From contig NZ_JANFOJ010000019.1 of assembly GCF_024385605.1 (NCBI RefSeq), positions 1-58,260 of the forward strand: a DNA stretch of 58,260 bases, read 5' to 3'. A program made the translations under genes and the position numbers. Origin of the DNA: Sporolactobacillus sp. STSJ-5. Lineage in GTDB: Bacteria; Bacillota; Bacilli; Bacillales; Sporolactobacillaceae. The notes below the pieces were generated by a model, which saw nothing but the letters and a program-made list of their open reading frames with translations, did not search any database and was not told where the DNA came from. Below are positions 24,366 to 34,423 of this stretch, in pieces; position 1 is the first letter of the stretch; the number at the start of each line of letters is the position of its first letter.

Positions 24366-24437
24366 ATGGCGAACATGAAAAATATTTATACAAGTATGGA
24401 TGATTGTATAGAAAGTAAGGACTTGCTATACAAGTAG
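24366..24437 (+). CDS. Possible 23-aa leader ORF
   Basis: ATG 24366 opens a short frame (MANMKNIYTSMDDCIESKDL, then LYK). It lies between the AbiTii pair and the helicase gene. The only SD-like sequence is ggggt. It could be chance. Confidence 0.2.
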   Translation: MANMKNIYTSMDDCIESKDLLYK

Positions 24438-24459
24438 ATGTAATAGGGGGATTAAATAA

Positions 24460-27400
24460 ATGAGTGAGGTTATAAGCTCAAATGAACAGCTCATTAGAAA
24501 AATAATTGAGGTTCTAAGAGAAAAAAGTGGAAGAACCATTAACATTATAAACGATAAATTAACCCTATCAATGTTTGCAGAGTTATCTAAAAGTCTTAAG
24601 AATGTTAATCAAATTAATTTTGCTATTCGTAACACGACTTATATACCTGCTGTGCATGAGCTTCCCCGCGAATTTGAGATTGAAAACAATCTGACCAACG
24701 ATCTTCTTTTCAACTCTTATGATATTGTTCAGAAAAACAAACTGAAACATTTTTCAAGAGCCAAGTCCATGCATGATTTTATTAAACATCACGTTAATGT
24801 GAGAAAGGTAAGAAAACCAGATATGGTTAAAGGCAATATCATTATGATCGATGATGCTATTGCCATTCATGGAACATCCTCTCTAGAAGTGTCGAGAAAG
24901 ACCAAAGTGGGTGAACTTGCACCAATCGACTTTAATTCCTCTGTTACCGAAAAAGCACAGTTAGAGTACTTTAATCGTTTGTTCAATACTGTTTGGAATA
25001 ATAACGATTATACCGTGGATTATAAGGAACAATTGTTAGAAAGCCTTAACTATGTTTATAAAAATTACTCGCCTGAATTTCTATATTATTTTACTTTGAA
25101 AGAGATTTTCAGCAATCAGCTGGATAGCGGGATTGAGCGTTTTGAAAAAGATCGAACGGGCTTTAAAAAATCTGTAATTTGGAATAGTCTTTACGAATTT
25201 CAGAAAGACGCTGTCGTATCTGCAATTCAGAAAATCAATAAATATAACGGATGTATTATTGCTGATAGCGTGGGTCTGGGCAAGACCTTTGAAGCATTAG
25301 GTGTTGTTAAATATTTTGAACTACGAGAAGATAATGTATTAGTCCTTTGTCCGGCAAAGCTTTATGACAACTGGGATTCCTTTAAAAATCCTTATGTTGA
25401 TAATACTTTTGTTAAGGATAACTTCAATTATAAAATTCTCTGTCATACGGATTTAACTAGGATCAAGGGGTATTCTCGGAGCGGAATTGACTTAACTCGC
25501 GTAAACTGGGGCAACTTTGATCTTGTGGTAATTGACGAATCCCATAATTTTCGGAACCGGAATGACGACTTGGATCATATAAGTCGTTATACAAAATTAA
25601 TGAATGATATTATCAAAAAGGGTCACGGAACAAAAGTATTAATGCTCTCGGCAACTCCTGTAAACAATTCGTTAACGGATCTGAAAAACCAAATCAGTAT
25701 CATTACGGCTGACCAAGACGATGCATTTGAAGAATCGAAAATACCGAGCATTTCAAATTTATTAAGAAAAACGCAAAAGGAATTAAATACATGGGTAGAG
25801 ACAAAAGATCGGAATAAAAATGAGCTTTTGGACAAACTTCCTGCAGATTTTTATAAATTGCTAGAAATGCTGACTATTTCTCGAAGTAGGAAACACATAA
25901 CTGATTATTATCGTGATAATAAGATGGGTAAGTTTCCAGAAAAAATGTCTCCAGAGACATATCACCCGGAAATAGACACTGAGGGTTATCTGTTAAACTT
26001 TGATGAAACAAATGAAATACTTGAATATGTAAAGCTTGCTGTATACTCCCCTATGAAATACATTAAGTCGGAGTGTAGGGCGTATTACCGTGAGAAATTT
26101 CAGACCGTTTACGGAGACAGGGTCGTATTTTACCATGAAAATCGTGAATTAATTGCAGCCCGGCTTCATCGTTTTAATTTGTTCAAACGATTGGAAAGCT
26201 CGACGTTTGCCTTTAAAGAAACAATTCGTAGATTAATTGCTCGTATCGATAGTTATATAGCAACTCTATCAGAAAGTAAAACTGGAAAGGTAGAACTGGA
26301 GGGTGAAAAAATCACTGAAGATGATATGACTTTGGATTACAAATACGAAATCAAAGTTGAGCATTTGTTAGTTGGTGATTTTTTGGAAGACCTGTATTAC
26401 GACAAAGGAATCTTAGATAACTTATACAAAGATATTGAAGAGGTTCTACATGGAACCAGAGATGCTAAACTCAAACAGTTAGAAGAAATTATTATAAAAA
26501 AAATTATTAAGACTCCCTATAATGAGGGAAATCGAAAAATGCTCATTTTTTCTGCATTTGCTGACACAGCGAACTATCTATATGACAGTATTGCGACAGA
26601 ATTGTCTCATCACGGAATTAATGTAGCGTGTATCACGGGATCCAGTGATCCAAGATCCACGATGAAAAAAGTTCGCTGTGAATTTAATACTGTGCTGCGA
26701 CATTTTTCTCCTCTTTCAAAAACAGGGAAAGTTCTTCCTAGGCAGGATCAAATTGATGTCTTGATTGCCACAGATTGTATCTCGGAAGGGCAGAACTTAC
26801 AGGATTGTGACACGGTAATTAATTACGACATACAGTGGAACCCTGTTGTTCTCATCCAACGTTTTGGAAGAATTGATCGTATTGGTAGTAAAAATAAACG
26901 AATTGCTATGATTAACTTTTTCCCTAATATGGCATTGAATAATTATTTGCAACTTGAGCAAAGGGTGAAAGGTAAAATGACAGCAGTCAACTTAACAGCG
27001 ACTGGTGAAGAAGATTTCCTTTCACCTGAAATGAATGACTTTTTGTTTCGTAAGAAGCAGCTTGAACGGTTGCAAAAAGAAGTTATTGAAATTGAGGAAT
27101 TGAATGATAGTATTTCGTTAACAGATTTGAATATGAATGATTATATTTATGAATTATCCACTTATATTAAAGAAAATCCAGAAATAATGCGGATTCCAAC
27201 AGGCGTTCATTCAGTTACATACGGCGAAAAGAAAGGGTGTATTTTCAGTTTTAAACACCAAAACGCCAATGCCAAACCAAACAGTGAAAGCTCACTTTAT
27301 CCTTACTATATTATGTATATTAGTAATGATGGGGAAATTTATTATGGTAGTATCAACGCTCGTGAAGCACTTAAAGAATTTAGAAAGATAGCATATGGAA

Positions 27401-27627
27401 AGTCAAAGCCTGTTCTGGAACTGTTTAAAAATTTTGGTAAAAAAACTAGGAATGCCGAAGATATGTCCTTCTATTCGCAACTCTTGAATAAAGCGATACT
27501 CTCCATTCAAGGAAACGAAGACAAGAAAGCAGAAACTTCGGTGTTCGATTTTGGCGGTTATAACAATGAATTTGCAAATTCCAGTACAGATGACTTCGAA
27601 CTAATATCTTTCCTTGTTGTGGAATAA
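24460..27627 (+). CDS. SNF2/DEAD-family helicase with degenerate PLD-like N-terminus
   Basis: 1055 aa. The helicase core shows ADSVGLGKTFEALG (about residue 267), VIDESHNFRN (DESH box), LSATPVNNSL and QRFGRIDRIGS (about 801), so it is a RapA/SNF2-like superfamily 2 ATPase with a long insertion between the lobes. Residues about 30-180 resemble a phospholipase-D-like fold seen in related defence helicases (IIMIDDAIAIHGTSS, then a conserved acidic region), but no HKD catalytic motif is seen. It is the first gene of a tight four-gene block with DUF4391, Mod and Res, so it likely acts with the restriction-modification system. gggggattaaataa precedes the ATG. Confidence 0.85.
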   Translation: MSEVISSNEQLIRKIIEVLREKSGRTINIINDKLTLSMFAELSKSLKNVNQINFAIRNTTYIPAVHELPREFEIENNLTNDLLFNSYDIVQKNKLKHFSRAKSMHDFIKHHVNVRKVRKPDMVKGNIIMIDDAIAIHGTSSLEVSRKTKVGELAPIDFNSSVTEKAQLEYFNRLFNTVWNNNDYTVDYKEQLLESLNYVYKNYSPEFLYYFTLKEIFSNQLDSGIERFEKDRTGFKKSVIWNSLYEFQKDAVVSAIQKINKYNGCIIADSVGLGKTFEALGVVKYFELREDNVLVLCPAKLYDNWDSFKNPYVDNTFVKDNFNYKILCHTDLTRIKGYSRSGIDLTRVNWGNFDLVVIDESHNFRNRNDDLDHISRYTKLMNDIIKKGHGTKVLMLSATPVNNSLTDLKNQISIITADQDDAFEESKIPSISNLLRKTQKELNTWVETKDRNKNELLDKLPADFYKLLEMLTISRSRKHITDYYRDNKMGKFPEKMSPETYHPEIDTEGYLLNFDETNEILEYVKLAVYSPMKYIKSECRAYYREKFQTVYGDRVVFYHENRELIAARLHRFNLFKRLESSTFAFKETIRRLIARIDSYIATLSESKTGKVELEGEKITEDDMTLDYKYEIKVEHLLVGDFLEDLYYDKGILDNLYKDIEEVLHGTRDAKLKQLEEIIIKKIIKTPYNEGNRKMLIFSAFADTANYLYDSIATELSHHGINVACITGSSDPRSTMKKVRCEFNTVLRHFSPLSKTGKVLPRQDQIDVLIATDCISEGQNLQDCDTVINYDIQWNPVVLIQRFGRIDRIGSKNKRIAMINFFPNMALNNYLQLEQRVKGKMTAVNLTATGEEDFLSPEMNDFLFRKKQLERLQKEVIEIEELNDSISLTDLNMNDYIYELSTYIKENPEIMRIPTGVHSVTYGEKKGCIFSFKHQNANAKPNSESSLYPYYIMYISNDGEIYYGSINAREALKEFRKIAYGKSKPVLELFKNFGKKTRNAEDMSFYSQLLNKAILSIQGNEDKKAETSVFDFGGYNNEFANSSTDDFELISFLVVE

Positions 27628-27638
27628 AAGGTGATACG

Positions 27639-28367
27639 ATGTTATCAATACCCGATGAATACCAAATCAATAAGAAATTTGCTTTAAAAACTTTTCTCAG
27701 CAATAAACTGACTCCGAAGGAAAAAAAGCAATTCAGAGAAGTAGTGGAAGAGGTAGAACTTTCCTATCAAATCACTGGTGAAGGTATTCCATCTTTAATA
27801 GACGAAGAATTTAACTGTCAGGTGATTTTATTTTTTAGTATCAAAATAACCAATCTTAAAAAGGCTAGCTTTGTTGGAAATGTGATACAAAAGCTTGTAA
27901 AGCCTTTTTGCGTAATCAGATTTTATGACTATTCTAATAAAGAAATTTATTGTTTTTGTTACAAGAGGTTAAACAGCCAAGATCGAACTCAAATAGTTAT
28001 AGAACACATGGTATATTCCTCATTAGCATCCACACAATTTGAAGACAAGTTTAATTTATTGATGAATGAAAATGTTGGGTTTGACAAGATACAAAATAAA
28101 AGCAACAAATTGGATTTCTATCTTGAAATGATGATAAAAACATTTATTATATCTAATCTCCAACTGTGGTCCGGGACAAAACAAATTCTTATGTCTAAGG
28201 TATGGTATAATCGGCCTGATATGATAGAACTTTATTCTCAATTTATGAGAATAGAGCAGTTAAAAAAAGAACAAAAATCTGCACTGACAGTGGTACAACA
28301 TTCAAGGATAAATGGAGAATTGAAACGACTGTATAGTGAACTTAACAGATACATTGGGAGAGTTTAA
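27639..28367 (+). CDS. DUF4391 protein
   Basis: 242 aa. It opens with LSIPDEYQINKKFALKTFLS and continues with KKQFREVVEEVELSYQIT, matching DUF4391, whose genes typically sit beside helicase and methylase genes of defence systems. The pattern of strands in the middle (IKITNL, CVIRFYDYSNKEIYCFCYKR) suggests an alpha/beta core. The C-terminus is a basic helix (EQLKKEQKSALTVV). It begins 11 bp after the helicase stop with an SD of aaaggtg. The biochemical role is unknown; it could be a structural bridge between helicase and methylase. Confidence 0.75.
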   Translation: MLSIPDEYQINKKFALKTFLSNKLTPKEKKQFREVVEEVELSYQITGEGIPSLIDEEFNCQVILFFSIKITNLKKASFVGNVIQKLVKPFCVIRFYDYSNKEIYCFCYKRLNSQDRTQIVIEHMVYSSLASTQFEDKFNLLMNENVGFDKIQNKSNKLDFYLEMMIKTFIISNLQLWSGTKQILMSKVWYNRPDMIELYSQFMRIEQLKKEQKSALTVVQHSRINGELKRLYSELNRYIGRV

Positions 28368-28380
28368 AGGGGGCATAATA

Positions 28381-30384
28381 ATGAACTTTGAAAAAATACA
28401 TAAGGGTATATTTGATCCGATTAACGAGAATATTAAAAAACTCGCGGAACTATTTCCAGATGCAGTAAAGGATGGTCAAGTCGATTTTAAAGCATTGAAA
28501 AGTGAATTAGGACAATTTGAGCCAGTTAGTGACAATCTATCTGAACGCTATGAATTAGGATGGGCAGGAAAGGAAGCTGCCAAGAAAAATTCCGCAACAG
28601 ATGTAGTCGGTAGAACATTAAAATATGTCCCAGAAGATAGCAAAAACCCTGATACTACAGAGAATCTCTACATTGAGGGTGACAATCTTGAAGTATTAAA
28701 GCTTCTTAGAAATAGCTACTATAACAAAGTAAAAATGATTTATATTGATCCTCCTTACAACACTGGAAACGATTTTGTTTATAATGATTATTTTACAGAA
28801 AATAAAAATGATAGTGATAAATTAGAAGGCGATATCAGTGAAGACGGTGAAAGGTTGATACTAAATCAAAAATCATCTAATAGATTTCATGCTAATTGGT
28901 TAAACATGATTTATCCAAGATTAAAAGTTGCAAAAGATTTGCTTACTGAAGATGGGACAATTTTTATTTCGATAGGTGAACAGGAAGTACATAACCTTCG
29001 AAATATGTGCAACGAAATTTTTGGCGAAGTAAACTTTATCGGATGTGCTGGAAGAATTTCCAAGAAGGCTAATAATCAAGGAGATTATTGGGCACCTAAT
29101 TTTGATTATATTTTAACTTATGCAAAAAACAGAGAATTCTTAGCCCCATTTTTTGGGGGGGTAAATTATGATGCATATAAACTTGTAGAAGAGTATGGGG
29201 ATAGAGAAGGGGAAAAGTATCAGCTTGTAAGATTGTATATGACAAGTTTAGACCCAATGAGAGGTTGCTCAAATCAAAGATACTACATAGAATGTCCTGA
29301 TGGAAGCTTTGTAATTCCACCGGGTGAGGTATTTCCTGATGATTTTGAAGATGGGGCTATGGTTACTCCTAAGAGTGGAAAGGATAAAGTATGGAGATGG
29401 TCTCAAAAAACATACCTTGAAAACAAAGATAAAATTGTGGTTAAAAAGGTCTCGTCCTCTAACTTAGTAAATGAAAAAGGTGGGAAAACATTATGGAATG
29501 TTTTTACAAAAACCTATTTAAAAGATGTTATAAGTAAATCATCCGCTACCCCAAATAATTTTATTGAGAAGCATATAAATCAAATTGCTTCCCATGAATT
29601 AAAAAAGTTGGATATACCATTTGATTTTGCGAAACCGTCTTCGTTAATAAAATATTTATTAGAAATAAGCAGAGTGAGTGAGGAAGATATTGTATTGGAT
29701 TTCTTCTCTGGTTCAGCATCAACTGCTGATGCAGTAATGCAGATGAACGCTTTGGATAGTGAAAAGCGAAAATTTATATTGATTCAACTTCCTGAACTTT
29801 ACAATGAAAAAAGTGATGCTTTTAAAGCGGGATTTAAAAATATTTGTGAAATAGGGAAAGAGCGAATTCGCAGGGCTGGTGAGAAAATAAAAGAGGATAA
29901 TAAAGATAAAGAAGATATTGGAAACCTTGATATAGGTTTTAAAGTTTTCAAAACAGCTGACACTAACATTCGCTGGTTTAATGAAGTAGGTAGGTCTGAT
30001 GATTTTACCATTAAGGCAAGCATGATGTCTGATAAAGATAAACTTGACTTCAATCCATGGTATTCAGATCTTGATGTTGTATACGAAATACTTCTACGGC
30101 ACAGAGATATTCCTCTTTCTACAAATGTAGAGAAATTATCATCAATTGGCAATCGAACCTACATGTTTGCGGATGCAGTAGTCGTTTGTCTTGAAGAAAA
30201 CGTAACAGAAACGATTATTGATAATATTGCGGCGATTGAGCCAATGCCGATGAAAGTAATCTTCCGCGATAGTGCATTTGAAGACAATATATCCCTCAAG
30301 ACGAACAGTATGCTGCGTCTTGAAGCACAGATGAAAAAGAACAGTGGGATTGAAAAAAAAGCATACAGAGTTGAGTTTATTTAA
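28381..30384 (+). CDS. Type III-like restriction-modification methylase (Mod)
   Basis: 667 aa. It is a beta-class N6-adenine/N4-cytosine methyltransferase: the catalytic motif IV DPPYNTGNDF (about residue 123) comes before the SAM-binding motif I DFFSGSAST (about 440). The region between, about 180-430, is the target-recognition domain and is markedly AT-rich, so specificity may have been exchanged here. The frame opens at 28336 inside the DUF4391 gene, but ATG 28381 is chosen because aaaggggg lies eight bases upstream. Res follows 12 bp later. It should protect host DNA and set the specificity of the complex. Confidence 0.9.
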   Translation: MNFEKIHKGIFDPINENIKKLAELFPDAVKDGQVDFKALKSELGQFEPVSDNLSERYELGWAGKEAAKKNSATDVVGRTLKYVPEDSKNPDTTENLYIEGDNLEVLKLLRNSYYNKVKMIYIDPPYNTGNDFVYNDYFTENKNDSDKLEGDISEDGERLILNQKSSNRFHANWLNMIYPRLKVAKDLLTEDGTIFISIGEQEVHNLRNMCNEIFGEVNFIGCAGRISKKANNQGDYWAPNFDYILTYAKNREFLAPFFGGVNYDAYKLVEEYGDREGEKYQLVRLYMTSLDPMRGCSNQRYYIECPDGSFVIPPGEVFPDDFEDGAMVTPKSGKDKVWRWSQKTYLENKDKIVVKKVSSSNLVNEKGGKTLWNVFTKTYLKDVISKSSATPNNFIEKHINQIASHELKKLDIPFDFAKPSSLIKYLLEISRVSEEDIVLDFFSGSASTADAVMQMNALDSEKRKFILIQLPELYNEKSDAFKAGFKNICEIGKERIRRAGEKIKEDNKDKEDIGNLDIGFKVFKTADTNIRWFNEVGRSDDFTIKASMMSDKDKLDFNPWYSDLDVVYEILLRHRDIPLSTNVEKLSSIGNRTYMFADAVVVCLEENVTETIIDNIAAIEPMPMKVIFRDSAFEDNISLKTNSMLRLEAQMKKNSGIEKKAYRVEFI

Positions 30385-30396
30385 GGGGATGAAGCT

Positions 30397-33300
30397 ATGC
30401 CGAATCATATTACCTTTCAATTTGACGATAATTTAGATTACCAAACGGAGGCCATAAAATCGGTAGTCGATCTTTTTTCTGGAGTAAGCCGTCAGAATGA
30501 TGGGGTTATCTATCGAAATATCAACCGAGTGAGAAAAATTGGTGAGGGAGATCCTGTTCGTAATCCCCAGATTGTAAGGGAAGCTAGACTTTTAAAAAAT
30601 CTTCGTGAAATGCAGCTTAGAAATAAGCTTATGATGGACAATGAGTTGAAAGATAAGAACTTTACAATTGAAATGGAAACAGGTACAGGAAAAACGTATG
30701 TATATTTACGAACCATACTTGAATTAAACAAAATTTATGGATTTACTAAATTTATGATTGTTGTCCCAAGCATTGCCATCCGTAAAGGTATTGAAAAAAG
30801 TATTGATATGTTACGGGAGCATTTTAAAGATATTTATGATGGACGGGACATAAAAAATAATTTTTTTGTCTATGATTCTAAAAACTTGCAAAAATTAAGC
30901 AGCAGCTTTGTCGGAACCAGGGATCTAAGTGTTGTGGTTATGAATATTCAAGCTTTTAATAAAAGCACGAACAAAATTCGCCAATCAGATGAATACGGCC
31001 AAATTATTTGGGAAGATATAAAGTATATAAATCCTATTATAATTATAGATGAACCGCAAAAAATTGAGGGTAGTGTAAAGAAAAAAAGTGCTTCCTTAGA
31101 AGCCATCGAAATGCTCCATCCATTATTTACCTTACGTTATTCGGCGACTCATAAACGGCTTTTTAATCAAGTTTATAAGTTGGATTCTTATGATGCTTAT
31201 AAAAATGACTTGGTAAAGAAAATTCGAGTAAAAACGGTTCATGGCACGATACCTAAAGACTATCCTTACGTGAGGTATGTCGAATTTACAAAGGATTTAT
31301 ATGCTAAGATTGAGATATTTTCAGTTGAACAAGGCGGCGTTATACGCTTTAAGCAGTTTAAAGTCCGTGGCGGTGATTCTTTATACGAATGTTCAGGTAA
31401 TCTCAAACAATATAAGAATATGTTTGTTCTGGAAGATCCGCACAAATTAAAAAAACTTAAGATCAGTAAATGGGACGAACGCTTAGAGCTTGCCATTGGT
31501 GAGAGCAATATGAATTTTGGTGAAGAAGAGACGATAAGAATCCAAATCCGTCTAGCCATCAAAAATCACTTAGAGAAACAATATGAACTTTTGAAGGCTG
31601 GATATAGCTTAAAGGTGTTAACTCTTTTTTTTATTGATGCGGTAAATAAGTTTAGAGATAATAATGCTGCTGATGGAAGAGGACAATATCTGCGGATTTT
31701 TGATGAGGAATATACCCAACTTATTACGGATCCCAAATGGGGCAAGGTCTTTAAAGAATATCGTGAATTATTTAAACAATACACAGATATTCAAAAAGTT
31801 CGTGAAGGTTATTTCGCTATTGACAAGCATAAAAATGCCGTTGAAATTGAAAACTGGGATACCATCATGGACGAACAGAAACTCAAAGCAAAATCACAAG
31901 AGGACATCGACAGAGGAATCGACCTAATACTGGATAAAAAAGACGAGCTGATCTCTTTTGATGAGCCACTAGCTTTCATCTTTTCACACTCTGCTCTTCG
32001 TGAAGGTTGGGATAATCCGAATGTGTTTACTTTATGTACCTTGAAAAAAAGTGGTTCCGATATCGCTAAAAAGCAAGAAATCGGAAGAGGATTAAGACTT
32101 CCAGTTGATAGTAATGGCAATCGTATTAAAAACAGTGATGTTAATGAATTAACTGTGGTTGCCAATGACTATTATGATCATTTTGCAGAGACCTTGCAGC
32201 AGGACTTCAATGAGAATTCAGGCTTTAATAAAGACGAAGTTACATATGATGTCATATATAATACGCTTAAGGAAGCTGGAATTCCTGATAGCAAGATAAT
32301 GGAAGTTGCTGAGATTTTCAAGGCAGAGCTTATTCAACGTCGAATAATAAACGAAGCTGGAGTTTTGACAAAAGAAGCCAAACACATCGAAAGTATAGAT
32401 TTTAATAATGAGATACTAAAAGAACATACTGTGATGATTAAGAAGAAATTTGTTGAGGAAATGCTTAAGAAGGGTACCAAAAAGATTCATATTAATAATG
32501 GGGATGAATCCCCTATTATAAACAGTAAAAACAGTTATGTTTCAGAAGATTACTTTAAAAAGCTCTTAAGAGAATTAAGTGAAAGAATGTCCAAAAGAAC
32601 GTTGTATCAGGTGGATATTAATAGTGATGAATTCATTAATGCTTGTGTCTTTGAATTAAATGAAAAACTCAAATACAAGAATATAAAATTTGAGTATGTC
32701 ATTGAATCAGGCAACGCAGATTTTGATGACTTGAGAAAATTTAAAATGTCAGAGGCCACGCCTCAGAAAATGTTTGAAGAACTAACAGGCATGGATACCC
32801 AAAAAAGTGAATTTGAGATAATCAATTACATTATGTATCACACCATGCTGCCTCGTCTTGCTATTTATAAAATAATCAAAGGTCTTGAGAAAGAAGACTT
32901 GCTGAGAAACCAGGATATACTTGATCAGGTGACTCAAGAAATAAAAAAGACTCTTACAGATTTTATGGCTACTGGCAATATTAAGTACGAAGTGATTGAT
33001 GGGTATGTTTTTGAAGAATCAACCATTTTTGAAATGGAACAGATCGATCGGGTTATGCTTGATGATGCAACAAGTCTAGTATTCAAAACCAATGTTGATA
33101 ATCGTAGAGCAATCAATATGTATTATAAATTCGACAGCAAAGGCGAATTAGAATTTGCAAAACGACTTGATATCGATGAGGATGTTCTTCTATATACTAA
33201 ACTCAAAAAAGGCGGATTTGTGATTAACACTCCATACGGAGAGTACTCTCCTGATTGGGCAGTCATTCGAAAAGGGAACGAAAACATCGCTAGACTCTTC

Positions 33301-33465
33301 TTCATTGTAGAAACCAAGATTGATAAGGATGAAAAAGATTTGACCGATGTTGAAAAAGCAAAGATAAAGTGTGGAAAACTCCACTTTAAAGCTGTTGCTA
33401 ATGATGTAGAATTCAAGCAGGCTAAGAACTATGATGATTTTTTGGAGAAAATTGGTGTAAAGTAG
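30397..33465 (+). CDS. Type III-like restriction subunit (Res)
   Basis: 1022 aa. A superfamily 2 helicase core shows METGTGKT (about 95), the DEPQ box IIIIDEPQ (about 217) and QEIGRGLRLPV. The C-terminus carries a PD-(D/E)XK nuclease: SPDWAV (about 951) followed by FFIVETK (about 970), giving D and ExK. This is the Res arrangement of type III enzymes, which translocate or diffuse on DNA and cut when two sites are engaged. It ends the core operon. A 69-bp gap precedes the next gene. Confidence 0.9.
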   Translation: MPNHITFQFDDNLDYQTEAIKSVVDLFSGVSRQNDGVIYRNINRVRKIGEGDPVRNPQIVREARLLKNLREMQLRNKLMMDNELKDKNFTIEMETGTGKTYVYLRTILELNKIYGFTKFMIVVPSIAIRKGIEKSIDMLREHFKDIYDGRDIKNNFFVYDSKNLQKLSSSFVGTRDLSVVVMNIQAFNKSTNKIRQSDEYGQIIWEDIKYINPIIIIDEPQKIEGSVKKKSASLEAIEMLHPLFTLRYSATHKRLFNQVYKLDSYDAYKNDLVKKIRVKTVHGTIPKDYPYVRYVEFTKDLYAKIEIFSVEQGGVIRFKQFKVRGGDSLYECSGNLKQYKNMFVLEDPHKLKKLKISKWDERLELAIGESNMNFGEEETIRIQIRLAIKNHLEKQYELLKAGYSLKVLTLFFIDAVNKFRDNNAADGRGQYLRIFDEEYTQLITDPKWGKVFKEYRELFKQYTDIQKVREGYFAIDKHKNAVEIENWDTIMDEQKLKAKSQEDIDRGIDLILDKKDELISFDEPLAFIFSHSALREGWDNPNVFTLCTLKKSGSDIAKKQEIGRGLRLPVDSNGNRIKNSDVNELTVVANDYYDHFAETLQQDFNENSGFNKDEVTYDVIYNTLKEAGIPDSKIMEVAEIFKAELIQRRIINEAGVLTKEAKHIESIDFNNEILKEHTVMIKKKFVEEMLKKGTKKIHINNGDESPIINSKNSYVSEDYFKKLLRELSERMSKRTLYQVDINSDEFINACVFELNEKLKYKNIKFEYVIESGNADFDDLRKFKMSEATPQKMFEELTGMDTQKSEFEIINYIMYHTMLPRLAIYKIIKGLEKEDLLRNQDILDQVTQEIKKTLTDFMATGNIKYEVIDGYVFEESTIFEMEQIDRVMLDDATSLVFKTNVDNRRAINMYYKFDSKGELEFAKRLDIDEDVLLYTKLKKGGFVINTPYGEYSPDWAVIRKGNENIARLFFIVETKIDKDEKDLTDVEKAKIKCGKLHFKAVANDVEFKQAKNYDDFLEKIGVK

Positions 33466-33533
33466 TTTGGTTTACTATTTGCTCAAGATTTAATAAGTAG
33501 ATTCGAATAAGATTTGTTAATGGGGTTGATGAG

Positions 33534-34337
33534 ATGTCTGGTTACAGACAAACATTACATGAACTTATGAGTCAATGGAGTGATCAACTACAGTTTGTTT
33601 TATCATCTGCAAAATTATTTGATATGGGGAATGAGAGCGAGGCAAAAAGATTAGCTACAAGTTTAAGAATACTATTTCATCATACTAGAAATTCAAATTC
33701 TCTATTAAATCAACTTAATAGAGAAAGAAACCTCTATCTTTATTCTTCAGGTAGTCTATATACTCCGTCGAATTTAGTAAGTTCTTGGGTTTTATTGCAG
33801 TTAGAATCATCAAAGAGTGGTCTCTATTATAGACCATTGAATGATAAGATATCTCAAAGAACATTTTTTCTAAGGTACGAAGACTGGTGGAATGAGATTA
33901 TCTTTGACGACAAAGAAAGTGTATTTACAAGAAAGGACATAGTATGTTTTGTTTCTAACCAAGATGGAGGAGCGCATGTAGATCCTATTTTGAATGAGAA
34001 GTACGCGAAATTAACAAAATATAATTCGATCGGCTGGTCAGATAGTTTTGGACGGCCTGTTAACAATAATCCAGCATATAATGCGATTAGACAAATAGCA
34101 AATGAAATATTGATTTCAGAGAGTTACTTTCAGAAGGGTTCATACACTAGAAAAAGAGAAGAATCACATTATTTTGAGATGAGATTTATGGATGAATTAA
34201 GAAGATTTAAGTGGTCCACTACTGATATACAATATTCTAAAGAAACATTTGACATTGTTAATAAATATCGAAAAGAACCTAGAGAAGCTTATATTCATTC
34301 CTATCCAGATAATTCTAAGCTAGAGATACTACTATAG
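33534..34337 (+). CDS. Conserved protein of unknown function in the R-M island
   Basis: 267 aa, soluble. Its N-terminal part is helical (LHELMSQWSDQLQFVL; AKRLATSLRILFHHTRN). A central motif FVSNQDGGAHVDPILNEKYA resembles a conserved '..DGGAHVD..L...Y..L' element I associate with a family of uncharacterised bacterial proteins. Gly-Gly-Ala-His-Val-Asp could be catalytic or metal binding. ggggttgatgag lies before the ATG. It is co-oriented with the restriction genes and may be an accessory. No function is assigned. Confidence 0.65.
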   Translation: MSGYRQTLHELMSQWSDQLQFVLSSAKLFDMGNESEAKRLATSLRILFHHTRNSNSLLNQLNRERNLYLYSSGSLYTPSNLVSSWVLLQLESSKSGLYYRPLNDKISQRTFFLRYEDWWNEIIFDDKESVFTRKDIVCFVSNQDGGAHVDPILNEKYAKLTKYNSIGWSDSFGRPVNNNPAYNAIRQIANEILISESYFQKGSYTRKREESHYFEMRFMDELRRFKWSTTDIQYSKETFDIVNKYRKEPREAYIHSYPDNSKLEILL

Positions 34338-34423
34338 ATCAACAATTGGATTAGTTAATATGTACTTTTAATTTTAATAATAACATTTTATTGGAATATG
34401 GAAACTGCATAGGAGCATAGAAA

